The notes: a model not told the origin generated them from the letters alone. Shown: positions 42,267-50,328, counted from the first letter of the stretch. The stretch: 64,000 nt of DNA from DASRHY01 sp035650275 (GCA_035650275.1 DASRHY010000158.1:1-64000), one strand, 5' to 3'. Made by a program: numbers and translations.

Positions 42267-42950
42267 TCAGCCGCCGGCCTTCTCGAAGCCCGCCTGCTGC
42301 GCGGACTCCTCGCTGTCGAACCAGACCTCGGCCTCGGTCTGGTCGTACCACTGCCCGTCGGGCGTGTGGTACTTCATCGAGTCCTTGTTGCCCTTGATGT
42401 CGAACCCGGCCGGCGCCGAGCCGTCCTCGTTCGGGGCGGCCGAGCCCTTGCCGAACTCACCCTCGGCGAGGGTCTCCGCCTCCGCGGTCTCCTCCACCTT
42501 CGGCTCGTCCCTGGCCTCGGCCTTCTTGGCGGGCTTCTCGGCCGCCTTGTCCGCCTTCTTGGCGGCCGGCCTGGCCTTCTTCTTCGAGTCCGCCATCGCC
42601 TCGACCAGCTCGATCACGACCATCGGGGCGTTGTCACCCTTGCGCGGGCCGAGCTTGGTGATCCGGGTGTAGCCACCCGGGCGCTCCGCGAACCGTTCGC
42701 CGATCTCGGTGAAGAGCACGTGCACGACGGTCTTGTCCCGGATCGTCCGCATCACGTGCCGGCGCGCCGACAGGTCACCGCGCTTGGCCTTGGTGATCAG
42801 CGACTCGGCCAGCGGTTGCAGCCGCTTCGCCTTGGCCTGCGTGGTGGTGATCGAGCCGTGCTCGAACAGCGACGTCGCGAGGTTGCTGAGGATCAGCCGC
42901 TCGTGCGCCGGGCTGCCACCGAGACGGGGGCCCTTCTTAGGGGTAGGCAT
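42267..42950 (-). CDS. rplQ: 50S ribosomal protein L17 (bL17) with C-terminal extra domain
   Basis: 227 aa, almost twice the usual 120. Residues 1-118 are normal L17 (PTPKKGPRLGGSPAHERL to VVIELVEA), lying near the peptide exit on the large subunit. Residues 119-180 are a Lys/Ala then acidic linker. Residues 181-227 form a compact module with GFDIKGNKDSMKYHTPDG and AEVWFDSEESAQQAGF, a GN..S..YH pattern I recall as a mobile tail on several actinobacterial proteins. The extension is in frame and shares base composition with the core. Confidence 0.95.
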   Translation of the reverse strand: MPTPKKGPRLGGSPAHERLILSNLATSLFEHGSITTTQAKAKRLQPLAESLITKAKRGDLSARRHVMRTIRDKTVVHVLFTEIGERFAERPGGYTRITKLGPRKGDNAPMVVIELVEAMADSKKKARPAAKKADKAAEKPAKKAEARDEPKVEETAEAETLAEGEFGKGSAAPNEDGSAPAGFDIKGNKDSMKYHTPDGQWYDQTEAEVWFDSEESAQQAGFEKAGG

Positions 42951-42998
42951 GGTTCAGTTACTCCAGGTCGGAGGGCCTGGTCGGCCCGCTGCAGGTGG

Positions 42999-44024
42999 TC
43001 AGTACTGCTCGGTCTCGGCGAAGCTCTCGTCCTCGTCCTCGGCGTCGTCGCCGTACGCCTCAGCGGCGGCGCGCAGGTCGAACCCGGGCGGGGAGTCCTT
43101 CAGCGACAGACCCATCTCGGCCAGCTTCAGCTTCACCTCGTCGATGGACTTGGAGCCGAAGTTTCGGATGTCCAGCAGGTCCTGCTCGCTGCGGCCGATC
43201 AGCTCGCCGACGGTGTGGATGCCCTCGCGCTTCAGGCAGTTGTACGAGCGGACCGTCAGCTGCAGGTCCTCGACCGGCAGCGCCAGGTCGGCCGCCATCT
43301 GCTCGTCCACCGGCGACGGGCCGATGTCGATGCCCTCGGCCTCGACATTCAGCTCACGGGCCAGGCCGAACAGCTCGACCAGGGTCTTGCCGGCCGACGC
43401 GACGGCGTCCCGCGGCAGCATCGACGGCTTGGTCTCGACGTCCACGACCAGCCGGTCGAAGTCGGTGCGCTGCTCGACACGGGTGGCCTCGACCTTGTAG
43501 GTCACCTTCAGCACCGGCGAGTAGATCGAGTCGACCGGCATCCGGCCGATCTCGGCGTCCGCGGACTTGTTCTGCACCGCGGAGACGTAGCCACGGCCGC
43601 GCTCGACGACCAGCTCCATCTCGAGCCGGCCCTTCTCGTTCAGGGTGGCGATCTTCAGGTCCGGGTTGTGCACCTCGACACCGGCCGGCGGCGCGATGTC
43701 GGCGGCGGTGACGTCACCGGGGCCCTGCTTGCGCAGGTACATGGTGACCGGCTCGTCGTGCTCGGAGGAGACGACCAGGTCCTTGAGGTTCAGGATCAGC
43801 TGGGTGGCGTCCTCCTTGACCCCGGCCACGGTGGAGAACTCGTGCAGGACGCCGTCGATCTTGATGCTGGTGACGGCGGCCCCCGGGATGGAGGACAGCA
43901 GGGTACGGCGGATCGAGTTGCCGAGGGTGTAACCGAAGCCCGGCTCGAGCGGCTCGATCACGAACCGCGACCGGTGCTCCTCGACGACATCTTCGGTGAG
44001 GGTGGGGCGCTGTGCGATAAGCAC
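42999..44024 (-). CDS. rpoA: DNA-directed RNA polymerase subunit alpha
   Basis: 341 aa. N-terminal assembly domain (FVIEPLEPGFGYTLGNSIRR, the TSIKIDGVLHEFSTV region) and C-terminal DNA- and activator-binding domain (LTVRSYNCLKREGIHTVGELI, SIDEVKLKLAEMGLSLKD), joined by the usual linker; the acidic tail DDAEDEDESFAETEQY is typical of actinobacteria. Lies between rpsD and rplQ. The 150 bases upstream hold a long perfect inverted repeat. Confidence 0.98.
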   Translation of the reverse strand: MLIAQRPTLTEDVVEEHRSRFVIEPLEPGFGYTLGNSIRRTLLSSIPGAAVTSIKIDGVLHEFSTVAGVKEDATQLILNLKDLVVSSEHDEPVTMYLRKQGPGDVTAADIAPPAGVEVHNPDLKIATLNEKGRLEMELVVERGRGYVSAVQNKSADAEIGRMPVDSIYSPVLKVTYKVEATRVEQRTDFDRLVVDVETKPSMLPRDAVASAGKTLVELFGLARELNVEAEGIDIGPSPVDEQMAADLALPVEDLQLTVRSYNCLKREGIHTVGELIGRSEQDLLDIRNFGSKSIDEVKLKLAEMGLSLKDSPPGFDLRAAAEAYGDDAEDEDESFAETEQY

Positions 44025-44074
44025 TGTGTTTCTTCCTTTCCGCGACGACCGCTATATGAGGCCGCAGACTCGGG

Positions 44075-44161
44075 CTCGCGATTGGACGCATGTTTCAAGC
44101 CCCGACAGCGGGCCTGGTGTTGGACGCCTTCGTGGGCTTGAAACATGCGTCCAATCGCGAG
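44075..44161. repeat. Perfect 28-bp inverted repeat in the rpsD-rpoA gap
   Basis: Arms 44075-44102 and 44134-44161 are exact complements over 28 bases, with a 31-base loop. The left arm begins CTCGCGATTGGACGCATG. The loop repeats TTGGACGC (44120-44127), already present in the left arm (44082-44089), so in RNA the loop copy could pair with the left arm's complement or compete with it. No T run follows. It lies inside the S4-alpha-L17 transcript, 50 bases before rpoA. Confidence 0.92.
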
Positions 44162-44174
44162 TGTGGCGTGTTGC

Positions 44175-44783
44175 CTAGTTCTTCGAGTAGAGCTCGACGA
44201 TCAGGTGCTCGGCGACCTGGGTGTCGATCTGCTGCCGGGTGGGCAGCTGGTGGACGAGGATGCGCAGCCGCTCGGGCAGCACCTCGAGCCAGGCGGGAAC
44301 CACACGCTCGGAGTGGGTCTCGCGGGCGATGATGAACGGCGTCGTCTCGGCCGACTTCTGCTTGACGTCGATGACGTCGTGCGGAGCCACCCGGTACGAC
44401 GGGATGTTCACCTTGACGCCGTTCACGGTGAAGTGGCCGTGCACGACGAGCTGACGGGCCTGCCGGCGGGTACGGGCCAGGCCGGAGCGGTACACCACGT
44501 TGTCCAGCCGGGACTCGAGGATCTGCAGCAGGTTGTCACCGGTCTTGCCGGGACGCCGCGAGGCCTCCTCGTAGTACCGGCGGAACTGCTTCTCCAGCAC
44601 GCCGTACGAGTAACGCGCCTTCTGCTTCTCACGCAGCTGGAGCAGGTACTCGCTCTCCTTGGGACGGCCGCGGCCGTGCACACCCGGCGGGTACGGACGG
44701 CGCTCGAAGGCCTTGTCGCCGCCGACGAGGTCGACCCCGAGCCGGCGCGACTTCTTGGTCATGGGTCCGGTGTAACGGGCCAT
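44175..44783 (-). CDS. rpsD: 30S ribosomal protein S4 (uS4)
   Basis: Primary 16S-binding protein of the 5' domain; in E. coli it also represses its own operon. 203 aa from ATG 44783 (MARYTGPMTKKSRRLGVDLV). Landmarks: RRPYPPGVHGRGRPKESEYL, EKQKARYSYGVLEKQFRRYY, RLDNVVYRSGLARTRRQARQ and LVVHGHFTVNG. A longer frame to 44987 lies over rpsK and is not used. Only 31 bases separate it from rpsK upstream. Confidence 0.98.
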   Translation of the reverse strand: MARYTGPMTKKSRRLGVDLVGGDKAFERRPYPPGVHGRGRPKESEYLLQLREKQKARYSYGVLEKQFRRYYEEASRRPGKTGDNLLQILESRLDNVVYRSGLARTRRQARQLVVHGHFTVNGVKVNIPSYRVAPHDVIDVKQKSAETTPFIIARETHSERVVPAWLEVLPERLRILVHQLPTRQQIDTQVAEHLIVELYSKN

Positions 44784-44814
44784 TGAATGCGCTCCTCTCT
44801 CTGTCTCGGGGCGG

Positions 44815-45222
44815 TCAGACCCGGCGCCGCTTGGGCGGGCGGCAGCCGTTGTGGGCGGTCGGGGTGACGTCCTGGATGGTGCCGACCTCGAGGCCGACGG
44901 CACCCAGCGAACGGATCGCGGTCTCACGGCCGGAGCCGGGACCCTTGACGAAGACGTCGATCTTGCGCATGCCGTGCTCCATCGCACGCCGGCCGGCGGC
45001 CTCGGCGGCCATCTGCGCGGCGAACGGGGTCGACTTGCGGGAGCCCTTGAAGCCGACGGTGCCGGCCGAGGCCCACGAGATCACCGCACCGGACGGGTCG
45101 GTGATCGTGACGATCGTGTTGTTGAACGTGCTCTTGATGTGCGCGTGGCCGGCGGCCACGTTCTTCTTCTCCTTGCGGCGCACCTTCTTGGCGCCGGCCG
45201 CGGTGCGGCTCTTGGGTGGCAT
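44815..45222 (-). CDS. rpsK: 30S ribosomal protein S11 (uS11)
   Basis: Platform protein next to the mRNA exit and E site. 135 aa, normal, with AHIKSTFNNTIVTITDPSG, WASAGTVGFKGSRKSTPFAAQ, VKGPGSGRETAIRSL and the basic end NGCRPPKRRRV. Sits 47 bases after rpsM in the alpha operon. Confidence 0.98.
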   Translation of the reverse strand: MPPKSRTAAGAKKVRRKEKKNVAAGHAHIKSTFNNTIVTITDPSGAVISWASAGTVGFKGSRKSTPFAAQMAAEAAGRRAMEHGMRKIDVFVKGPGSGRETAIRSLGAVGLEVGTIQDVTPTAHNGCRPPKRRRV

Positions 45223-45269
45223 GGGTCAGTGGCTCCTAGACAGGCTCTGGACTGGGGTGGGCACGGCGA

Positions 45270-45644
45270 TCACTTCACCTTCTTCTTGCCGGCGATCGCC
45301 TTGCGACGGCCCTTGCGGCTGCGGGCGTTGGTCCGGGTCCGCTGACCACGGACCGGCAGGCCGCTGCGGTGCCGGCGGCCCTGGTACGAGCCGATCTCGA
45401 TCTTCCGGCGGATGTCGGCGGTCACCTCACGACGGAGGTCACCTTCGATCTTGTAGTTGCCCTCGATCCAGTCACGGAGCTTGACGAGCTCCTCGTCACC
45501 CAGCTCGTGGACGCGCTTGTCACCGGAGATCCCGGTCGCTTCCAGAGTCTGCAGGGCGCGAGTGCGACCCACACCGAAGATGTAGGTGAGAGCGACCTCG
45601 ATGCGCTTGTCGCGCGGCAGGTCGACCCCAACGAGGCGTGCCAT
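45270..45644 (-). CDS. rpsM: 30S ribosomal protein S13 (uS13)
   Basis: Head protein that bridges to the large subunit and touches P-site tRNA. 124 aa: ARLVGVDLPRDKRIEVALTY, the FGVGRTRA motif, RREVTADIRRKIEIGSYQG, GLPVRGQRTRTNARSRKGRR. The basic tail is normal. The 170-base gap to rpmJ upstream holds a G+C-rich hairpin but no other gene. Confidence 0.98.
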   Translation of the reverse strand: MARLVGVDLPRDKRIEVALTYIFGVGRTRALQTLEATGISGDKRVHELGDEELVKLRDWIEGNYKIEGDLRREVTADIRRKIEIGSYQGRRHRSGLPVRGQRTRTNARSRKGRRKAIAGKKKVK

Positions 45645-45814
45645 GTGGCGGTGTTCCTTTCGTCGGCAGAGGTGTGGCCGCGCGGTGCGTCCCTGCCCGC
45701 CTCGGTGAGCTTTTTGTTGTTCACCGGCAGGGCCCCGGCCTCTGTTCCGGGGGCGACGTCCGGGCCGTCAGGCCTGGACGAGCAGACGCGCGTCGTTGCG
45801 AGAAGTACCTGTGA

Positions 45815-45928
45815 TCAGCCCTGCCGCTGCTTGTGCCGCGGGTTCTCGCAGATCACCATGACCCGGCCGTGACGGCGGATCACCTTGCACTTGTCGCAGA
45901 TCTTCTTGACGCTCGGATTGACCTTCAT
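45815..45928 (-). CDS. rpmJ: 50S ribosomal protein L36 (bL36), zinc-binding form
   Basis: 37 aa (MKVNPSVKKICDKCKVIRRH, then RVMVICENPRHKQRQG). Cys11, Cys14, Cys27 and His32 give the C+ zinc site, so this is the zinc-using copy; actinobacteria often keep a zinc-free paralogue under Zur control elsewhere. Follows infA by 40 bases. Start ATG 45928. Confidence 0.96.
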   Translation of the reverse strand: MKVNPSVKKICDKCKVIRRHGRVMVICENPRHKQRQG

Positions 45929-45968
45929 CGAGCTGCTTTCTTGATCTGTGAACGGGTGGTAGGTGCGT

Positions 45969-46190
45969 TTACTTGTAGCGGTAGACGATCCGACCCCGGG
46001 TGAGGTCGTACGGCGACAGCTCCACCACGACCCGGTCCTCGGGGAGGATCCGGATGTAGTGCTGCCGCATCTTGCCGCTGATGTGCGCGAGCACCTTGTG
46101 CCCGTTGGACAGCTCAACGCGGAACATCGCGTTCGGCAGGGCCTCCACGATGGTGCCCTCGAGCTCGATGACTCCCTCTTTCTTGGGCAT
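45969..46190 (-). CDS. infA: Translation initiation factor IF-1
   Basis: 73 aa OB-fold protein that occupies the A site during initiation. MPKKEGVIELEGTIVEALPN, FRVELSNGHKVLAHISGKMR and RGRIVYRYK are standard. Start ATG 46190; a longer in-frame lead is not family-like. First gene of the infA-rpmJ-rpsM-rpsK-rpsD-rpoA-rplQ transcript, with its own promoter about 130 bases upstream. Confidence 0.98.
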   Translation of the reverse strand: MPKKEGVIELEGTIVEALPNAMFRVELSNGHKVLAHISGKMRQHYIRILPEDRVVVELSPYDLTRGRIVYRYK

Positions 46191-46319
46191 GTCCTCGCAA
46201 ATCTGATCGTCGATATTGGTTCGGCCACCGTGCCTCTGGCCGTGAGCCACCCTCCTGATCCGGAACGGGTCAGGCAGCCGCGGGCAGCATGAGCAGAGGC
46301 CACGAAGGGCCAAGGAAAG

Positions 46320-46350
46320 AGTCTACGCGATCCGCGGTCGGGAAATCCAA
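46320..46350 (-). promoter_or_regulatory. Candidate promoter for the infA-alpha operon
   Basis: TTGGAT (46345-46350), 19 bases, TAGACT (46320-46325) on the minus strand, between the end of the DUF1707 gene and infA. The S10 operon candidate has the same 19-base spacing. Confidence 0.45.
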
Positions 46351-46356
46351 CCGGGC

Positions 46357-46800
46357 TCAGCGCTTCTTACCACCGAGTGCACCGAGCGTGACGACCACCC
46401 ACGGGATCAGCAACCAGATCGGCCAGAAGTACGGGAAGTTGCCCCCGTTCGCGATCCCGATCACGCCCCAGATCACCACGTTGATCACCACGATGGACCC
46501 GAACCCGCCGGCCGCGCTCAGCACCGGGTGCCGCTGCTTCGGCCGCTCCGGGAACTGCCCCGGCTTCGGCGTGGGCGTCGTACTCCTGGCCACCGCGGGC
46601 GTGCTGTGCGTCCGCACCGGCGGAAGATCCCGCACCAGCGGCTCCAGCTCGCCGTACGTGGTCACCTCGTAGAGCTTGTCCAGCCGGTTGTTGAACTCGG
46701 GCTGGTCCAGCCGGCCGTCGGCGAACGCGTCCCGCAGCCGTCCGGCGATCTTGTCCCGGTCGGTCTCGGTGAACCGCTGATGCGGCTGGTACTGAGGCAC
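46357..46800 (-). CDS. DUF1707/2TM-domain membrane protein
   Basis: 147 aa from GTG 46800. Residues about 9-60 match the DUF1707 (SHOCT-like) segment (TDRDKIAGRLRDAFADGRLD, then EFNNRLDKLYEVTTYGELEP), then a Pro/Thr linker and two membrane helices (about 98-115 and 122-142) with FPYFWPIWLLIPW between. Function unknown; DUF1707 is widespread in actinobacteria and often joined to other membrane modules. It sits between map and infA, 21 bases after map, and interrupts the otherwise universal map-infA order. Confidence 0.85.
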   Translation of the reverse strand: MPQYQPHQRFTETDRDKIAGRLRDAFADGRLDQPEFNNRLDKLYEVTTYGELEPLVRDLPPVRTHSTPAVARSTTPTPKPGQFPERPKQRHPVLSAAGGFGSIVVINVVIWGVIGIANGGNFPYFWPIWLLIPWVVVTLGALGGKKR

Positions 46801-46821
46801 GGGGTCTAGTCTGCCAGGGCT

Positions 46822-47655
46822 CTAGTCGGCCAGGGCGCCGCATCTGGTCCCGAGCTCGGCGAGCCTGGCCTCGCCGCCGTCGAGCGCGGTGAGGATCCAC
46901 GGGCCCTGCGGCGTCAGCGTGAACGTGTGCTCGGTGTGGGCCGCGGGCAGGCCGTCGTCGGTGACCACGGTCCAGTCGTCGGCCAGGGTGTGGTTGTCCT
47001 GCCGGCCGAGTGTGAGCATCGGCTCGACCGCCAGCGCCATCCCCTCGACCAGCTTCGGGCCGCGGCCCGGCTTGCCGTAGTTCGGCACGTTCGGCGGCTG
47101 GTGCATCGCGCTCCCGATACCGTGCCCGACGAAGTCCGTCACGATCCCGTACGACGACTTGGCGCGGACGTGCTCCTCGATCGCGGCCGAGATGTCGGTC
47201 AGCCGGCCGCCCAGTTTCGCGGCCGCGAAACCCTTCCACATCGCGTCCTCGCACACCGTCGCGAGCTCCAGCAGCTTCGGGTCGATATCCTTCACAGGAC
47301 CGACCGGAACCGTGATCGCCGCGTCGCCGTGCCAGCCGTCCACGATCGCACCGCAGTCGATCGAGATCAGGTCGCCCGCGGCGAGGATCCGGCCACCCGG
47401 TATGCCGTGCACGATCTCCTCGTTGACCGACGCGCAGATCGAGCCGGTGAAGCCGTGGTAGCCCTTGAACGACGGCACCGCGCCGGCCGACCGGATGTGG
47501 TCCTCCGCGATCGCGTCCAGCTCGCCGGTGCTGATCCCGGGGCGAACCGCTTCCCGCAGCACCTCCAGCGTGCGGCCGACCACCAGACCGGCCGCGCGCA
47601 TGGAGATGATCTGCTCGCGGGTCTTGATCTCGATCCCGCGGTCCCTGAGCCCCAT
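46822..47655 (-). CDS. map: Methionine aminopeptidase type I
   Basis: Removes N-terminal Met from new proteins. 277 aa with the pita-bread fold metal ligands in SIDCGAIVDGWHGDAA (Asp), FVGHGIGSAMHQPPNVPNYG (His), EGMALAVEPML (Glu) and AAHTEHTFTLT (Glu). FKGYHGFTGSICASVNEEIVHG is typical. Starts 12 bases after adk, in the conserved secY-adk-map order. Confidence 0.97.
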   Translation of the reverse strand: MGLRDRGIEIKTREQIISMRAAGLVVGRTLEVLREAVRPGISTGELDAIAEDHIRSAGAVPSFKGYHGFTGSICASVNEEIVHGIPGGRILAAGDLISIDCGAIVDGWHGDAAITVPVGPVKDIDPKLLELATVCEDAMWKGFAAAKLGGRLTDISAAIEEHVRAKSSYGIVTDFVGHGIGSAMHQPPNVPNYGKPGRGPKLVEGMALAVEPMLTLGRQDNHTLADDWTVVTDDGLPAAHTEHTFTLTPQGPWILTALDGGEARLAELGTRCGALAD

Positions 47656-47667
47656 CAGCCGTGAGGC

Positions 47668-48249
47668 TTACTGTTCGGTCTCGAGCGGTGCGATCGCCTT
47701 CAGCACCCGCTCGCTCACGTCCTCGACGTCACCGACGCCGTTCACCTCGACCAGCACGCCGTGATCGGCGTACACCTCGAGCAGCGGCGCGGTCTGCTCG
47801 GAGTACACCTCCTGGCGGCGGCGGATCACCTCTTCGGTGTCGTCGCTGCGGCCCTCGACCTCGGCGCGCTTCAGCAGCCGCCGCACGATCTCGTCCGGGT
47901 CGGCCTTGATCACCACGACGGCGTTCAGCGCCTTGCCGGTCTCGGCCAGGAACTCGTCCAGGTTCTCCACCTGCGCGACCGTCCGCGGGTACCCGTCCAG
48001 CAGGAATCCCTTCGCCGCGTCCGGCTCTGCCAGCCGGGCCCGCACCATCCGGTTGGTGACGTCGTCCGGCACGTACTCGCCGGCGTCGACGTACCGCTTG
48101 GCCTCCAGGCCCAGGTCGGTCTCCTCGGCCATGTTGGCCCGGAAGATGTCGCCGGTGGAGATCGCCGGAATCCCGAGCCGCTGCGCCAGCACCTTCGCCT
48201 GGGTGCCCTTGCCGGCACCCGGCGGCCCCATCAACAGCATCCTCATCAT
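47668..48249 (-). CDS. adk: Adenylate kinase
   Basis: AMP + ATP to 2 ADP. 193 aa, short form: the LID between LLKRAEVEGRSDDTEE and VIRRRQEVY lacks the zinc-finger insert of the long enzyme. P-loop GPPGAGKGTQ; AISTGDIFRANM and FLLDGYPRTVAQVE are standard. ATG 48249 shares its A with the secY stop (TGATG); ATG 48246 or 48240 would also give a normal protein. Confidence 0.97.
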   Translation of the reverse strand: MMRMLLMGPPGAGKGTQAKVLAQRLGIPAISTGDIFRANMAEETDLGLEAKRYVDAGEYVPDDVTNRMVRARLAEPDAAKGFLLDGYPRTVAQVENLDEFLAETGKALNAVVVIKADPDEIVRRLLKRAEVEGRSDDTEEVIRRRQEVYSEQTAPLLEVYADHGVLVEVNGVGDVEDVSERVLKAIAPLETEQ

Positions 48250-49547
48250 CAGCGCAGGAACCCTTCGTAGTTGCGCTGCTGGAGCTGGCTCTCGATCTGC
48301 TTCACGGTGTCCAGACCGACACCGACGATGATCAGGATCGACGTACCGCCGAACGGGAAGTTCTGGTTCGCGTTGACGAGGGCGATCGCGATAAGCGGGA
48401 CCAGCGAGATCAGGGCGAGGTACAGCGCCCCGGGCAGCGTGATGCGGGACAGGACGTAGGAGAGGTACTCCTCGGTCGGCCGGCCCGCCCGGATCCCGGG
48501 TATGAAGCCGCCGTACTTCTTCATGTTGTCCGCGACTTCCTTCGGGTTGAAGGTGATCGAGACGTAGAAGTACGTGAAGAAGATGATCAGTGCGACGAAG
48601 GTGAGCATGTAGAGCGGGTGGTCACCGCGCACGAAGTGGTTCTGGATCCAGGTTGCCCAGCCCTCACCGGCCCGGAACTGGCTGAGCAGCACCGGCAGGT
48701 ACATCAGGCTGGACGCGAAGATCACCGGGATGACGCCGGCCTGGTTCACCTTCAGCGGGATGTACGTCGAGGTGCCGCCGAACATCCGCCGGCCGACCAT
48801 CCGCTTGGCGTACTGCACCGGGATCCGGCGCTGAGCCTGCTCGATGAAGACGACGGCGGCCATGATCACCAGGCCGATGCCGACCACCATCAGGAAGGTC
48901 GCAAAGCCGTTGGACTTGCGGATCGCCCACAGCGACGCCGGGAACGTGGCGCCGATCTGGGTGAAGATCAGGATCGACATGCCGTTGCCGATGCCGCGGT
49001 CGGTGATCAGCTCGCCGAGCCACATGATCACGCCGGTACCGGCGGTCATGGTCAGCACGATCACGCTGATCGTGAACCAGTCCTCCTTGTACAGCAGCGG
49101 CAGGTCGCAGGCCGGGAACAGCTGGCCGGAGCGCGCCAGGGCGACGAACGCGGTCGCCTGCAGGACCGCGAGGCCCACGGTCAGGAACCGGGTGTACTGG
49201 GTGATCTTCCCCTGACCCGCCTGGCCCTCCTTCTTCAGCGTCTCCAGCCGTGGGATGACCACGGTGAGCAGCTGCAGGATGATGCTGGCGGTGATGTACG
49301 GCATGATCCCGAGCGCGAAGATCGCGAGCTGGAGCAGCGCGCCACCCGAGAACAGGTTGATCAGGGAGTACAGGCTCTGGTTCTCACCGGACTGGGCCTG
49401 CTTCAGGCAGGTGTCGATGGAGCCGACGTTGACGCCGGGAGCGGGCACCACGGACCCGATCCGGAAGATGACGATGATGAAGAACACGAACAGGAGCTTC
49501 CGGCGCAGGTCCGGAGTCTTGAACGCGTTCGCGAAGGCGCCTAACAC
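48249..49547 (-). CDS. secY: Preprotein translocase subunit SecY
   Basis: Channel of the Sec system, ten membrane helices. 432 aa from GTG 49547, with GGAGGACAG just upstream; the in-frame ATG at 49562 overlaps that ribosome site and is less likely. Starts LGAFANAFKTPDLRRKLLFV; the plug region (LINLFSGGALLQLAIFALGI), the cytoplasmic KKEGQAGQGKITQYTR loop and the AVVFIEQAQRRIPVQYAKRM loop are all present. It follows rplO after a 156-base gap with a hairpin. Confidence 0.97.
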   Translation of the reverse strand: MLGAFANAFKTPDLRRKLLFVFFIIVIFRIGSVVPAPGVNVGSIDTCLKQAQSGENQSLYSLINLFSGGALLQLAIFALGIMPYITASIILQLLTVVIPRLETLKKEGQAGQGKITQYTRFLTVGLAVLQATAFVALARSGQLFPACDLPLLYKEDWFTISVIVLTMTAGTGVIMWLGELITDRGIGNGMSILIFTQIGATFPASLWAIRKSNGFATFLMVVGIGLVIMAAVVFIEQAQRRIPVQYAKRMVGRRMFGGTSTYIPLKVNQAGVIPVIFASSLMYLPVLLSQFRAGEGWATWIQNHFVRGDHPLYMLTFVALIIFFTYFYVSITFNPKEVADNMKKYGGFIPGIRAGRPTEEYLSYVLSRITLPGALYLALISLVPLIAIALVNANQNFPFGGTSILIIVGVGLDTVKQIESQLQQRNYEGFLR

Positions 49548-49632
49548 CCTGTCCTCCCACATGTTGCCCGCACCCGGTCGGGGGCGGCGGACTTGTCAGT
49601 GGGCCCAAGGTCGGGCCCAGTACGCGACGGAG

Positions 49633-49698
49633 CAGGGCCCGTGCGGATCACCGCGTGACAATAACAAACTCTGCCAACACAGTGCCGCACGAGCCCTG
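49633..49698. repeat. 14-bp inverted repeat in the rplO-secY gap
   Basis: Arms 49633-49646 and 49685-49698 (CAGGGCCCGTGCGG with one mismatch to its partner) flank a 38-base AT-rich loop, 5 bases after the rplO stop. Could attenuate transcription into secY, or its AT-rich loop could carry a secY promoter. Confidence 0.7.
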
Positions 49699-49703
49699 TC
49701 CGA

Positions 49704-50144
49704 TCACAGCTCGGTGGTCGCGCCCCCGGCCGCCGCGATCTTGTCCTTCGCCGACTTCGAGAAGGCGTGCGCGCTCACCTGCAGCGCCACCTCCAGCTCG
49801 CCGTCGCCGAGGATCTTGACCGGGTGGCCTTCACGGACCGCGCCCTTCGCGACCAGGTCGGCCACGCCGACCTCGCCGGGCTCCGGGAACAGCACGCCGA
49901 GCTTGTCCAGGTTCACGACCTGGAACTCCACCCGGTTGCGGTTCTTGAAGCCCTTGAGCTTGGGCAGCCGCATGTGCAGCGGCATCTGCCCGCCCTCGAA
50001 GGACTCGGGGATGTTGTTGCGGGCCTTCGAGCCCTTGGTCCCGCGGCCGGCGGTCTTGCCCTTGCTGCCCTCACCGCGACCCACACGGGTCTTCACGGTC
50101 TTGGCACCGGGCGCCGGACGCAGGTGATGAACCTTCAGCGTCAT
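49704..50144 (-). CDS. rplO: 50S ribosomal protein L15 (uL15)
   Basis: Late-assembly large-subunit protein. 146 aa from ATG 50144 with GGAGG upstream: LKVHHLRPAPGAKTVKTRVG, GEGSKGKTAGRGTKGSKARN, GGQMPLHMRLPKLKGFKNR and HAFSKSAKDKIAAAGG. A longer frame to 50234 runs into rpmD and is rejected. One base separates it from the rpmD stop. Confidence 0.97.
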   Translation of the reverse strand: MTLKVHHLRPAPGAKTVKTRVGRGEGSKGKTAGRGTKGSKARNNIPESFEGGQMPLHMRLPKLKGFKNRNRVEFQVVNLDKLGVLFPEPGEVGVADLVAKGAVREGHPVKILGDGELEVALQVSAHAFSKSAKDKIAAAGGATTEL

Positions 50145-50145
50145 G

Positions 50146-50328
50146 TCAGTCGACCTCCTCGACGGTGATGAGGTGGCGAACCGCACGCAGCATGCCGCGG
50201 ACCTCCGGACGGTCGTCGTGTACGGCGACGTCACCGATCCGCTTCATGCCCAGGGTGCGCAGGGTGTCGCGCTGGTTCTGCTTGCCACCGATCCCGGAAC
50301 GGGTCTGGGTCACCTTCAGGCGAGCCAT
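50146..50328 (-). CDS. rpmD: 50S ribosomal protein L30 (uL30)
   Basis: 60 aa: ARLKVTQTRSGIGGKQNQRD, TLRTLGMKRIGDVAVHDD and the VRGMLRAVRHLITVEEV end. Start ATG 50328 shares a base with the rpsE stop (TGATG). Normal bacterial length. Next to rplO as in other spc operons. Confidence 0.97.
   Translation of the reverse strand: MARLKVTQTRSGIGGKQNQRDTLRTLGMKRIGDVAVHDDRPEVRGMLRAVRHLITVEEVD

Noticed and set aside
44075..44161. Insertion sequence bounded by the 28-bp inverted repeat
   Set aside because: Only 31 bases lie between the arms, so there is no room for a transposase and no target duplication is visible. A non-autonomous palindromic element remains possible.
46822..46830. tRNA or other stable RNA gene in the gaps of the ribosomal block
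   Set aside because: I looked through the gaps longer than 100 bases (for example 45645-45814, 46191-46356, 49548-49703, 59644-59951) and saw no cloverleaf or known RNA pattern.
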